NCBI GenBank assembly: GCA_964058845.1
Contig: CAXKVR010000097.1
Span: forward strand, 124,001-188,000
From: Carex sylvatica
Lineage: Eukaryota > Streptophyta > Magnoliopsida > Poales > Cyperaceae
DNA: 64,000 nt
Direction of reading: 5' to 3'
The notes beneath the pieces were generated by a model. It did not search any database. It saw only the letters and a program-made list of their open reading frames with translations, and was not told the origin of the DNA. Both the position numbers and the translations under genes were made by a program. Positions 20,961 through 33,184 of this stretch are shown here, piece by piece. The stretch's first letter is position 1, and every line of letters starts with the position of its first letter.

Positions 20961-22009
20961 AGATGACATTTTGTCCAATATACATAATAAGAGGATTAAA
21001 TTAAAGATCGTTTGAAATATTCAGGAAGGATCTTCATTTTTTTTTTTTTGTATGTGACTGTCGTCTACAATTTCGGTCTTTGTACAATTCTCTATGTTGT
21101 GGTCACTCTATTGAAAATAATACTTATCTACTTATCACTTTATTTTATCCTACTATGAATATGACGCTAGTATATTTGATTCAAGTAAAACCAGAAGTTT
21201 TCATATATCCGTGAGAAATATATAGGATTTATTTGGCATGTTTAATTTTTTTGAAATATTGTATATTTCATGATGAGTATAATTGAGTTGAACATAAATT
21301 TCTTTTTTTTTTCTTTTAAGAGAAAGCAATACCCCATTAATATATTTACCAGTAAGTTCTTATAATCTAACTAATTAAATACCCCAATATGTCAAAAATA
21401 ACAAAATCTTTTGTAAAAAAACCCACGGATGCCCATATTAATTGCCTCAACCACACGCACTACCAAGGACATAATCTTACTTGGAAACACAGCTCCTACC
21501 AAACAGGTCCTTCGGGTTTCCAATAAAAAAAATAGTATATAGCAAAGATTAATTTGATGGGATCCAGAAATATATTTTGGGGAGGATATGAAGGATGTTT
21601 GTCTTATAGAAATGTTGGTTTTTTTCTATAGCTAAAACAATAATGAAAGAGGAAAGAAAGGAGAAATGATGCTGTAAAAAGTAGATATATTAATAGCAAT
21701 ATTGCATTGTTAATAGAATTGGAGGCTGTCCGATGGGCATTGGACCAACAAGATTCACGCAACAATTTTGAGATCTGTATGAATCAATTGTGCGCACAAA
21801 TTTTGACGCGTATCGGACCGCCTACCACTCCACTGTAAGTATTAGGTGATACCAATTAAGCTGCGTCATAATTATGTCATCTTCGTCAATGTACGTAGAA
21901 GATGGCAATTAAGTTCAATGAAAGTGAGCACATTAGTTGCGGTAGTAGGAATACATATGGAATGAGATCACTTGTATATATACGATATACAAGCTAGTCA
22001 TTTTTTTAA
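20961..22009. other. Intergenic, no gene seen
   Basis: AT-rich sequence with poly-T runs, no coding signature. About 21720-21760 contains ggctgtccgatgggcattgg, reminiscent of transposon-derived text near 190-220, but too short to classify. Confidence 0.45.
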
Positions 22010-22321
22010 TTTAGACGAGGACAGCACATATTAATTTATTGTTATCGTATACACTACTGGAGACTTCTGAAATGATGAAATACCATGTCTGACAAATTCT
22101 TCATCTAGACATGGTCATATATAGTAATTAACAATTAATTAATTAATTTGTTCACTCAAGGCGAAACAGTACTAATCAACTTAGACCATTATTTTTGTCC
22201 CTTTTTTCGGTCAGAAAAATAAATAATTGCTGACGTCATCAGAGTCATTAACATATATGATCATGCATGCAAAATTTAGAGTTTTTTTCTAAGTGAATGC
22301 AATATGTACATGTTATACGTA

Positions 22322-22509
22322 CAGAGGCGGAACCAGAAAAATAGGATAGTAGGGATTGGATAAAGATGGATAGTATAATTTTAGTTTATAATGGGGGCTA
22401 ATAGTATAATTTGTTGTAGAAGTTAAACTTTTTAAAGAACAAAACTGAAAAAAAAAATTATAGGAGTGCTTAGCACCCCTTCCCCTCTGTTTACTTCCGC
22501 CACTGCATA
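22322..22509. mobile_element. hAT-like MITE in the P450 promoter
   Basis: Starts CAGAGGCGGAACCAG and ends with the complement of CAGTGGCGGAAGTAA, a terminal pair frequent among plant hAT derivatives. The 8-bp flanks (tatacgta, catactgt) match only partly. The homologous site upstream of the broken P450 (near 2365-2380) lacks it, which supports insertion after the duplication. Confidence 0.65.
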
Positions 22510-22820
22510 CTGTGATATATATTTATATATATATATATAGTAGTAAGAGTATCTATTATTATGAATTTCATGAAATATATGGCCTATTAATTAGCTAGGC
22601 TAATACAGTTACTATACAACAATACTAGAAATTAATACTGCAAACGTCACTCTGACAGACAATGGATAACATTGATTAGGCCTTGTCAACTTACAAAGCC
22701 TCGTACAATTCAACTATAGGCTTCTTTTTTTCTGAGTTGGTGGAATTCTATATTAGAAATAATAAAAAAAGGTATTCTAGAGTTGGCCGTAAATATACCA
22801 CAACTACCACCTCTCCTGCG

Positions 22821-22830
22821 TATATAAATA
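22821..22830 (+). promoter_or_regulatory. TATA box of the P450 gene
   Basis: The sequence tatataaata lies 82 bp upstream of the start codon. In the sister pseudogene the matching site is degraded. Confidence 0.6.
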
Positions 22831-22911
22831 GAAGAATAGTTTCGGACACTGAACAACAACTCTCCAAACAAGTATTCATAGTTTGTGAACACACACCATT
22901 TTAGTGCAATA

Positions 22912-24697
22912 ATGGCTCCTTCTCTCATTGAAGAAGCCTTCCTTTCCTCCACACTATTCTTCATCTCTCTTTTCTCCTTAACCATCTTGATCTTGCTAAT
23001 TACCAGAAAGCCCTCTAAGAACCTCCCCAACCCCCCTCCTTCCCCTCCAAAGCTCCCTATATTAGGCAACCTCCACCAACTTGGCACCTTAGCGCACCGC
23101 TCTCTCCAAGAGCTCTCAAAGAGATATGGTCCTATCATGCTCATTCACCTTGGAGAGATACCGACTCTTGTCGTTTCAAATGCTCGCATGGCACGTGAGG
23201 TTTTAAAGACCCATGATGCCGTCTTTGCTAGCCGACCTCTTTTAAAAGTGGCCACTATATTAGCATACAACCATCATGATCTTGCGTTTGCACCATACGG
23301 TGAGCAATGGAGGTCTTTGAGAAAGATAACCAACATGCACGTGTTGAGTTCAAAAAGAGTGGTGCAAACATTCAAGCACTTGAGAGAGGAAGAGGTATTA
23401 TTCATGGTTAACAAAATCGAGAAAGATGCTGACGCATCGCCTGAGGGAATTGTGAACATGCGAAATACCTTTTACAAGTTCACCAACGACATAATTTGCC
23501 ATATGATGACGGGGAAGTCGTTTAGGAAAGAAGGAAGAGAGGAGAAGTTGATGCATATAGTGGTTGATAGCATCCCTCTCCTTGGCAAATTCAATCCGGA
23601 GGACTTCTTCCCTTCTCTCAAATGGGTAGGTCGTATTCTCGGTGCGAAGGTAAGAAACGAGGCAAAGAAAACATTTATGCTCGGTGATGCGATGATGACG
23701 GAGGTGCTCAATGATCGTGTTGAAGGGAGGACCGATGGTGACAACGACTTTCTTGATACCTTGCTCAAACTTCAAAAGGATGAGAAACAAAAGAAAGAAT
23801 TTGAGATAAAAGATGAGCATGTCAAAGCACTTTGTTATGTAAGTTCTTTTCTTAAAAATATATCTATAAACATTTGTTCGCACATGGAAAAGTTCTTAAA
23901 TTTGGCAAATAAGTTTTTAATGTATAGTGCCTATATGTCACGATGTTCACCAAAATTTCTCTTCCAGGAGAACTAGTTATAAGAACAATATATTTGTATA
24001 AGAAAATATCTTCACTAGCCAAATAATTAACTTCACTAGAAAAAGAAACATTTCATTAACTTTGGAATTACATATGCAGCAATCACTGGCTGCTGGCTCA
24101 GAACCGTTAGCCTTAACTTTAGAGTGGACCATGATAGAACTCTTGAGACACCCCAGAGTATTGAAGAAGCTGCAAGAAGAGGTGCGAGGCATTCCCGTGC
24201 AAAACGATCTGCTCACTTCTGAAGATGTCAGCAAGATGACATACCTGAAGGCCGCAATGACGGAAAGCTTCCGGCTACACCCACCAACTCCACTTCTAAT
24301 CCCGAGAGAATCCATGGACTACTGCAACATAGAAGGCTATGACATCCCAAAAGGATCAAGAGTTTTTGTCAATACCTACGCCATGGGAAGGGACCTTGAG
24401 GTCTGGGACAACCCGTTGGAGTACCGGCCCGAAAGATTTGTCGATAATCCGTTTAACTACAACAGTAATTCTTGTGAATTTGTTCCCTTTGGAGGGGGGC
24501 GGAGGATTTGTCCCGGAATGCAGCTTTCACTACTGACAATGGAGCTAGCCCTGGCGAATCTCTTATGGAGGTTCGATTGGAAGCTACCGAAAGGGATGAA
24601 GCCGGAGGATGTTGACATGACCGAGATGCCGAGCTTGTCATTGAAGAGGAAGGAGGAGCTAGAGTTGATTCCTAAACCTAGGAAGATTACATCTTAA
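22912..24697 (+). CDS. CYP71: CYP71-like cytochrome P450 monooxygenase
   Basis: Two exons, 22912-23838 and 24080-24697, with a 241-bp GT-AG intron at the phase-0 position usual for the CYP71 clan; 514 residues. Such enzymes are ER-anchored heme monooxygenases of specialised metabolism that use NADPH-P450 reductase; the substrate cannot be inferred. Seen: membrane anchor (residues about 10-30), proline hinge NLPNPPPSPPKLP, WRSLRK C-helix, ExxR as Glu371-Ser-Phe-Arg374, YRPERF, and heme loop PFGGGRRICPG with Cys453. Odd: the I-helix oxygen-activation motif reads AAGSEP (313-318), so the usual Thr is Pro318. It may still be active, as some P450s lack this Thr, but with altered chemistry. The 5' half is nearly identical to the truncated copy at 8971. 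ATG 22912 is chosen over the in-frame 22885 because the pseudogene aligns from there and the anchor starts there. Confidence 0.93.
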
Positions 24698-26639
24698 AAG
24701 GGAGAGATTTTAAGTGGATTAGTGTCTATTACATTTGGAATAATAAGATATCGATTGAGAAGTATGTATGTGTGTGCTTCTTGGTCTAACCGTTTTTTTC
24801 TATTTTTTTTCTTTATTTTTCCACATTTTTATATTATTTAGGTTAAGTGCTAAGTTCACGAGGTAAGATATATTGTATGAGCTTTGTAGTTTGTGGTAAA
24901 GAAAATTGCGACTTTGTAAAGTATTATGTTTAAAGAACAATAATTGTTATAAGATGCAACATTAAAGTCTAGCTATCGTTTACTTTTTGAAACTTCGATC
25001 TGAAGCGTCTTTTGGTATATATATGTGACATGTGTTAATTAGACTAGACAGTAGACCCTGTTTTCCCCTTTTTTTTTTCAATTTCATATGAAATATAACA
25101 TGTCGCCAACATTACGTTTTCTTTCCTTTTCCTCTCTTTTGTTTTCTGTTATCTACACATTTGGTCAAGATGTCATTTTAGAGAAAATAAACAGCTTGAC
25201 ATGCAATTCTAACATATGTTTTCCTTTGAACTTGTTAAATAGACTATGTTGTATTCTGCTAAATTAGTTGTGAATTAACTTTCAAATAATTTGAAATTTA
25301 TTCAATATTCGATAAATAATCTTTAAGTACATGAGGCAGTTGCAATTTTTCTTTTTTGACAGTATACCGCAGGGAATTTTATTAATTTAAAGAGTTACAC
25401 TACATAAAATTAGACAAAAAATGTCTTAAAAACACTCAGCTGTAAACAAACTAAAAATACATAATGATATGCGCATCATATGGATACAATTTTAATCATC
25501 ATTACTTGATAAAAATAATAGGAGTCTAGTGATGGTTTTCTCTGTACATATAGTTGTTCTGCTGGCAGACTTCATATCTATGCTGAATCAAACCAGATCG
25601 GGAACTGAATCTACCAGTCAGAACAATTACCACTGAAAAGTCCTAATGAGGGCATTGAGTCAAATCGGAACAAGAACTGGACCAATCAGACCGAGACAGT
25701 TACCACTCAAAGGTCCCAATGAAAAGCTGTCAGTGTGAAAAATAGAAAAAAGGAGGGAGAAGAGAAGCAAAAGAAAAAAAAAAGCATAAATAAACTCCAG
25801 CACAAACAACATATAAAATAACTATATGTACAACTTGTTCCACCCATTCTTTCATATCAAAGAAGAGAAAAAGAGCTCAGGAAAAAAGAAGAAAAAACGA
25901 ACTGCATTTCTTGGAAAGTAAAAATTTCCAGAAGAACGATGCAAGTAGTGATGACCAGATTCACGAAGCGAAAGCATAAAAAAACAGTGGCCAAATTGCT
26001 AGATAGAAGTACCAACTCAAACGACGACAAAGCAATGAGTAGGTCAGATCAACTAGCTAGCTATAGGTAGAAATACCAAAAGTGATGGTCAGATTTACCA
26101 GACAGAAGCAGTAACTCAGATGAAAAAACAAATAGAAAAGAGGAATGTATGAGGTGGCAGGGCTCGAATCGTCGTAGGCGAACTCAGGGCGAATTCCTTA
26201 TGGTTTTTCTTTAAACAGTACCGCCTTTCTAGTTTCTATACGCCGGAGTAATTGCAAATTTATATCATATGATGATCAAGGGTTGAAGTTGTCACAAAAT
26301 ATTATATTTTTTATGTATATGATATGTAAAACGTATAGATAGATTTACTTATGGGATTTTAAAAATACAAATTATATTTTAGATTGTCAAGATTTTCAAA
26401 ATAATTCGGTTTTTTTTTTTAGAATCCCCCACCTAATTAGTTGTTATATCATTATTACTGTTAATTATTTGAGAAATTATACTTACATCATATATATTCT
26501 ACACCTTAATTGATAGTGTTTATACTTATGGCAAAGTTGTTTATATTTTATTCACTAATATCTACATAATTAATATGCAAAGTGTTTGACATTTTCTTTT
26601 TTGAATGATCATAAAAAGTTAAAAGTAAGAAAAGATAGT
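24698..26639. other. Intergenic, no gene seen
   Basis: P450 3' flank, then AT-rich sequence. About 25588-25650 and 25661-25725 are two degenerate copies of one unit (gatcgggaactgaatc / tcggaacaagaactgg and acaattaccactgaaaagtcc / acagttaccactcaaaggtcc). Near 26160, ggcagggctcgaatcgt resembles an RNA-polymerase-III B box, possibly a SINE trace. No coding signature. Confidence 0.4.
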
Positions 26640-26745
26640 AAACAATTAATTTTGAAAAAAAAAATATAAAATTTGGTCAAAAAGTATATTTTAATATGAA
26701 TATCAAGTCGGGCAGTTCGAATCGACTGTTTTGATTTTGAACCTT
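26640..26745. repeat. Half of a core-family foldback MITE
   Basis: Contains only one arm of the superfamily core: aaaatttggtc, attttaatatgaatatc and cagttcgaatcgactg. The matching left arm is absent. Confidence 0.55.
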
Positions 26746-26753
26746 TTTAATAG

Positions 26754-27152
26754 AGAAGGGTTAAAAATACACCATTGGTTTTGTGCTTCAATTATACCCC
26801 ACGTCTCTATCTCCATTTACAAAGTTCAAACAATCGATCCGAACCGTTCATCTTGTTCTACATATTAAAATGTGCTTAGAGACCAAATTTTATATTTTTT
26901 GAAATTTTTTTACTATTTTTTTAGATAGGTACAAAATCACTGCATCTGGACCATCCAAAAATAGTGATTTTGTACCTATCTAAAAAAATAGTAAAAAAAT
27001 TTCAAAAAATATAAAATGTGGTCTCTAAGTACATTTTAATATGTAGAACAAGATGAACGGTTCGGATCAATTGTGTGAACTTTGTAAACATAAATAAAGA
27101 CATGGAGTATGATAAGAGTACAAAATCAATGATGCATTTTATCCCTACTCAT
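26754..27152. repeat. Foldback MITE, core family, member 4
   Basis: Inverted arms with outer module attggttttgtgcttcaa / diverged ttgattttgtactctta, core aacaatcgatccgaaccg, catcttgttct, and gagaccaaatttt, and a central hairpin tagataggtacaaaatcac / gtgattttgtacctatcta. No open reading frame of note. Confidence 0.75.
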
Positions 27153-28799
27153 AATAATAATAGCAGTAGCGGTCCAAATTTGTTTAGTTACCACCTTCAT
27201 ATTATAAAATTATCATCAATTTCTAAAAGAAAAAAAATATTAGATATTATATTGATTCAATATAATATAATGAATTTGGCTAGTATGACATTAATGTCAT
27301 TTCAGTGTATATAACACTAACTTTAAAATCTATCGAATTAGTTTCAAACGGTGAATTCAACCCGTTCAAACAGATCTACTTCATTAGTTGTACGTTTACA
27401 TGTAAATTTATCATTATTTTAACTTATTTAGTATCAAATTTAGCGGTCAAATGTGAGAGTTTTGAGATAATTTTAATGCATTATTTTTTAATATTTTTTA
27501 CTGCTTAATTTAATACTAAAATAATTCAAATAAATAAATTTTTTACATATAATTGATCACCCATAAAATTAATCAGTTTAAAATATTTTGAACAATTTAA
27601 ATTAGCCGTTTAAAATTTATTCAATAAATTTTATATTTTATATTTGATATTATATAACGTTAAGACTGAACTCTAACATAATATATACTACCAATCAGCT
27701 TTATTTTGTCCGCTGCATGCAAAAATCAGTGAATATAAATCCACGTGTCCCATGCACAAATCACCTTTTGTTTGGTTTATTATGTCATCTGAAAGAGAGA
27801 AAATGAAAGGGTCATCCGCATGCAGTACCACGTTTTGCATGCACTACTGTTGATTTCTTGATCAAGCGTATTTGTGCGCGTAGCATGGTGTTGCATTTAT
27901 GTTAATTATCGACTTTTTTTCGAAATTAATAATAAAGTTAGAATTTTCAAATATTAAGATGGTAATTATAAAAAAATTTAACACCAGTATTAGTATATAT
28001 TTATAAATTCATTTAGGTTGTGCTTCACAAAACGGGTGAAATTTCATTAATGAAAAAAAAAAGGAACGTTATTTGACCGATTGTAATATTAGAGTAGTTT
28101 AAAGGTTTTCATGAGAATAAAATAGTAGATTTAGAAATTACTATCATTTGATTAATTATAAATATAATTTTTATAAATAAAATTATTAGTAAGCATTTAA
28201 AACCACTAACTCAAAAAAAAAAAAAAACGAGAGTCATTTTCCCTCCTCTCCACTTCAATCTACAGATGAAGAATTTCATCAAAATCTACGTAACTTTTTC
28301 CTCCGCACAGTTTCGCTCTCTTCCGTTCCCTTTTTGTTTCACTTCTATTTTCAACTCTTTTAGAACAAGTGAACTTAGTCCGGTCAAATATACAGATCGT
28401 CTGGCCCTTTCACACAGTAATTTCTTTTTAATTTCCCTCCCTCTGTGTGTCTCCAATTAGAGTTAAGAGTCTGACTGAACTACCTACTTATGTTGACCTC
28501 TAATTCATGTAAGACTGAAGTACATATATGTCAACTATTCTGGAACAGTATAATAAATGTGTAGTCGTCTAGCAGTAGCTGACATGTACTTAGTTGACAT
28601 TTATTATACCTCTTACTGAACTACCTACTTAAGTTTGTGATAATACCGATATAAATCACATATTATTAATATATTCATAATTAACAAATCATAATTCATA
28701 AGAGCATAAAAATGAACAAGTACTTGTCAACTATTCTCCAAAACAGTTTTATTTGAATCGCCGTACATGTCAACTATTCTGGAACGGTATAATATATAA
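27153..28799. other. Intergenic, no gene seen
   Basis: AT-rich. The phrase tgtcaactattct recurs (about 28528, 28724 and 28767) together with gaactacctactta (about 28477 and 28619), which indicates local duplication. A pyrimidine-rich stretch lies at 28237-28450 with no credible frame. Confidence 0.45.
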
Positions 28800-29213
28800 G
28801 AGGAGGGTTCAAATGCATTCAAATTTTTGTACACCCAAATGTATCCTATCTTTCAAATTATTTTTCTTCATTTTTAAAATTCAAATAGTCAATCCGAACC
28901 GTTAGATGCGATCTATATATTAAGATGTGCTTGGAGATCAAATTTTACATTTTTTGAAATTTGTTTACTATTTTTTTAGATTTATTGAAAATCACTGTTT
29001 TTAGCAAATCTAGACCATAAAAAACAGCGATTTTCAATAAATCTAAAAAAACAGTAAACAAATTTCAAAAAATATAAAATTTGGTCTCCTAGCACATCTT
29101 AATATATATATCGCATCTAACGGTTCGGATTAACTGTTTTGACTTTGAAAACGGAAATAAAAGATAAGGTGCATTTGAGTGCACAAAAATTTGAGTGCAT
29201 TTGAACCCTCCTC
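28800..29213. repeat. Foldback MITE, core family, member 5
   Basis: A near-perfect inverted repeat. Termini are GAGGAGGGTTCAAATGCA and its complement. The outer module (cattcaaatttttgtaca / gtgcacaaaaatttgagtg) is followed by the core (gtcaatccgaaccgtt, ttggagatcaaattttac) and the centre tagatttattgaaaatcac / gcgattttcaataaatcta. It is flanked by AT-rich tataatatata and aatatataaa. Confidence 0.85.
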
Positions 29214-30029
29214 AATATATAAATGTGTACCAGACCTATAAATGTGTACCAGACCTATAGCTTACTAGTCAAATACAAAGAGGTTTTGCCGTTTCAAATT
29301 TGAACGAGAAACAGGTTGGAGATGGATCATATTAATTTAATGGGAGCTGATAAAATATAATTTTTAGTGGGGATTGCAAAAACTATAAAATTTTTTTTTT
29401 TTTTTAAAGTATTAATACCTATGAATAGAAGTATTTATATCTATGATGTGAACAATTATTTATTGCGTTGATTCTTAAAGCGCGAAGATAACAATACCCG
29501 CGCTACAGTATCCGGGGACCACCAAAAATTAAATGCATAAATATATAACTTCCTACGGAGACCGCAAAAACTCCACAATTTGAATTTTTTTTTTCTAAAG
29601 TATTAATATCTATGCAATTTTATTTTTCAAATGAAATCTATGATGACATATTTTTAGGCTCGTCGTCACGCAAGTGTTATACCTCGCCATACAAGTATTT
29701 ATACCTATACTTGCAAGTATTTTTTATATATGACACTGAAAGTATCAATATCTAAGTATTAAAGCATTTATACTTATATATACACTAAAGTATTTATACC
29801 TATGAGGTCAACTATATTTGTTAGAGGAAGATTGATGCAAAAATGATTGGGGAACTCGAAAAGAGATTATCATAACAAGTTATACATCAAACTATTAATA
29901 TCTTACTTTTTTAAGTACTAATATCTTATCTTCTAAGTATTTTTATTTACGAAGGTATAAATATCTAAGTAATTTTTACATATGACATTGAAAGTATTAA
30001 TATATAAGTATTAAAAGTATTTATATATA
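29214..30029. repeat. Degenerate internally repetitive region
   Basis: The phrase aagtatttatacctatg and variants (aagtattaatatctaag, tatgacactgaaagtatt) recur many times. Larger blocks also recur (gcaaaaactataaaattt near 29367, gcaaaaactccacaattt near 29566). The pattern resumes at 30886-31100 on the far side of a MITE that splits it. No coding potential. Identity unknown; probably an old transposon with internal duplications. Confidence 0.5.
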
Positions 30030-30885
30030 GAGGTTGGCTACTCTACTTACATAAGCATATGAGGGGAGGTTGGCTACTATGCTTATATAAGCATATCCCC
30101 ACATATGCTTATAACTCATTTTTGTGATTCCAATGTCCAAATGGTCGATCTGAACCGTTCATCTTGTTCTCCATATTAATATGTGATTGGAAACTAAATT
30201 TTACATTTTTCTGAATTTTTTTACTATTTATTAAGCCACTTTGAAAATCGCTGATCCAACGGTGGCTGCACAAAACAGAAAATCAGCAGCCACCGTTGGA
30301 TTAATAATTTTCAAAGTGGCTTAATAAATAGTAAAAAAATTCAGAAAAATATAAAATTTAGTTTCCAATCACATATTAATATGGAGAACAAGATGAACGG
30401 TTCAGATCGACCATTTGGACATTGGAATCACAAAAATGAGTTATAAGCATATGTGGGGATATGCTTATATAAGCATAGTAGCCAATGAGGGTATATGTTT
30501 ATAAGTTATTTTTTTTTATTTTCAAAATTCAAAAAGTCGATCTGAACCGTTAGATGTGATATCTATATTGAAATGTGCTTGGAGACCAAATTTTACATTT
30601 TTTCTGAATTTTTTCACTATTTATTAAGGCACTTTAAAAATCACTGATCCAACGGTGGCTTAACAAATCAGTAAAATCAGAAGCCACCGTTGGATCAGCG
30701 ATTTTCAAAGTAGCTTAATAAATAGTAAAAAAAAAATCAGAAAAATGTAAAATTTGGTCTCCAAGCACATTTTAATATAGAGATCACATCTAACGGTTCA
30801 GATTGAATTTTTGGATTTTGAAAACGAAAAAATGACTTATAAGCATATACCCTCATATGCTTATATAAGTAGAGTAGCCAACCTC
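30030..30885. repeat. Foldback MITE pair, one inserted in the other
   Basis: The outer element begins gaggttggctactctac at 30030 and ends gtagagtagccaacctc at 30885; its core and centre (ccaacggtggctt) lie at about 30510-30830. A second element (30066-30484) with a related but distinct terminus (gaggttggctactatgc) interrupts the outer left arm. The inserted copy is flanked by ATGAGGG at 30059-30065 and 30485-30491, the continuous sequence of the outer element (catatgagggtatatg). Confidence 0.8.
30066..30484. repeat. Inner foldback MITE, core family, member 6
   Basis: Terminal module ttggctactatgcttata, then catatccccacatatgc, mirrored at the right end. Core aatggtcgatctgaaccg and catcttgttctccatat. 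Centre gatccaacggtggctgc / gcagccaccgttggatt. Its last bases differ from the usual ccaacctc end. Confidence 0.8.
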
Positions 30886-33184
30886 TTATATCTATGCACT
30901 GAAATATTTATTTTTATGAGGTCAACTATTTTTGTTAGAGAAATGTTGACGCGAAATTAATGCCAGAACTTTGAAAGGGGGGTCATATAATTAGTGGGGA
31001 CCATAGAGAAAAGGTGCTGCTGAGATTTTAGAATAATAATTAGTTGAGACTATATAATATCTTTTTAGAATAATAATTAGTGGGGACCATAATACATTAT
31101 TCCTCTAAGTGCGAATATTGTAGCGCGAATACTAAAATTATTATTCTAATTTCATTTACTATCTGTTTTAATATTTATTTTGAAACATATATTTTGAAGC
31201 TACTAAATATCCAAAGACAGAGAACAATAATTATCTAATTATATTTAATATATGTATGTTTATATATATTTTCTTAAAACTATTATAAAAATATATTTGT
31301 TGAAAACAAAATAATAAATCCAAAATAAGCATCTCTTTGTAGTCCTACAGGTTTTGTTCTTGAACAGATATCTTCTCTCACAAAAGAGGATTTTCTATTA
31401 GTAGAAAATATTATAAAAAAATACAATAAAATAGAGAAATATTTTTATTTTCGATGCAAAGAAAAACCGATGGAAATTTTTCTGATCCAAGTTTGAATTT
31501 TTTGAAGTTTTTCCGATCAAAGATTTTTTGCTTTTTTTTTCGGTTGCCTTGGATCGTACGTTCATGCATGGATCGGATAAACTTTAATCTTCAAAAACAA
31601 AAGATCCCATAATTTTATTTTAAAAAATTAAATGAGTAGGATTTTTACAGATCTAAACTAATTTCACTGATTCAAAAGTTTAATGAGTAAATTTTTTACC
31701 GATCTTTCTACGAGTGTGTGTTCTCACTCCCCTCAGATGTTAGAGAGGTACAGAGAAAAAAGGACAGCCCGAATTAATCTATTCTAGTCATATATATCAA
31801 ATTCAATCCGGTACCTAGGGTCCGTTGGATCGGTGAAAAATTTACCTATCCTTTTACGAGTGTGTTTCCCCTCTCATATTAATTAGATAGAGAGGTACAA
31901 TGAAAAAAGTGCGGCCCAGATTAATTCCAACTGAGTAAAACTCAATCTGATGCCTATATATGGAAGATATCTAGGGGCTGGTTTGAGAGTTTTAACGGCT
32001 TGAAAAAACGAAGGTTCTTTTTCTGTTTGTCTATATATATTGGATAATATTTTCTATGAATAAAACTTTTGTCAAGAAGATCAGGATTTTAATGTCAAAC
32101 CAATATTTACTTAATTTTACTGAATCTCTTTGAATATCTAGATTTCTACGGTTGCACTGTACATTTAATTAGATAACTTACCTGTCTCAAACTCTCAATC
32201 TACAATTTCAACAAACATGGAAGTCAAATGATCAACAGCTAGCGTGCGCGCGAACAAAACACTTACGGTCAACAAAATACGTACTACATGGATTAAAAAA
32301 ATATGGTGCACATGAGACTTGTCAGAAATGAAATGGCTTTGGTCTATTTATGGAAGAAAGGAATATATTTGTATCATTTCTAGTTTGTAACTAGTCGCTA
32401 GTAGTGTTTATGATCATGACGATATCCGCCTAGCACATTTTCTTCTGTTTCAAATTAATTTTAATCGGTTCTGATATTTATATATTTCTGTTGTATAAAA
32501 TTTTATAATTTTATAGTTTTCGAAATTGACCACAGATATATCTTAGCTAGAGTTATTTTAGCGATCGAGTTCGATCGTATTGTTATAAAAGACCTCAATA
32601 TGAATTCATGATAATAAAATTGATATAAATTTTCGTGGAAATTTTTTGAGCATATGCATCTGAAATTATATGATGTTTCTTTAAAATTAAAAATAAACAT
32701 ATATAGTTTATTTTTATTTTTTAGTTTTCATTTTTTATAAAAAATTAGGATAAAAATAATTTAAGTATTGATGCTTAAAAATAAAAATTTGACGTTAGCA
32801 AGTCAAACTACAGGGTTTGAATTAAGTAAAAATTATAACATACAAAGAAAAAAAATATCCAAATGGTGTCTTTTTAAGGATTAATTTCATAAGGATATGA
32901 TTAGAGGAGCAACCATATTATTTCTCATATAGCAAATAATATGATTAGAGGAGCCCCAATAAGTCAAGTCATGATCAGATTAAATTGACCGATCATTTGA
33001 ATAATTCCAAATAATCAACCTTCATGTGCATCAGCATTAATTTTCATCATAAATAATGCATCCCAACAAGCTAGCTGTAATGGTGGAACAACTAGAAGCT
33101 AGTTACCTAAAAAACAAAGGAACAAATTCAACATGTTTTTCATTTAAACTTACACTTTATTTTACATATTATATATATATATAT
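30886..33184. other. Intergenic, no gene seen; one tandem duplication
   Basis: AT-rich and non-coding. About 31693-31785 and 31845-31930 are two diverged copies of one unit (tacgagtgtgtgttctcac / tacgagtgtgtttcccctc; agagaggtacagagaaaaaa / agagaggtacaatgaaaaaa), a period of about 150 bp. It ends in a TA microsatellite (33170-33183) abutting the next MITE. Confidence 0.45.

Larger units (their letters stand above)
22010..22911 (+). promoter_or_regulatory. Upstream region of the intact P450, duplicated at 1960-8970
   Basis: Blocks of this region recur upstream of the broken P450: gacgaggacagcacat versus 1968; taccatgtctgacaaattc versus 2205; aatttcatgaaatatatgg versus 3270; and the stretch leading into the ATG versus 8650-8970. 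The homologous blocks are interrupted in the other copy by two MITEs and the 5.3-kb CACTA element, and here by a hAT-like MITE. This shows a segmental duplication of promoter plus gene. Confidence 0.8.

Noticed and set aside
22885..22911. Upstream in-frame ATG for the intact P450
   Set aside because: The membrane anchor and the homology with the sister copy begin at 22912; the extra nine residues are leader sequence.
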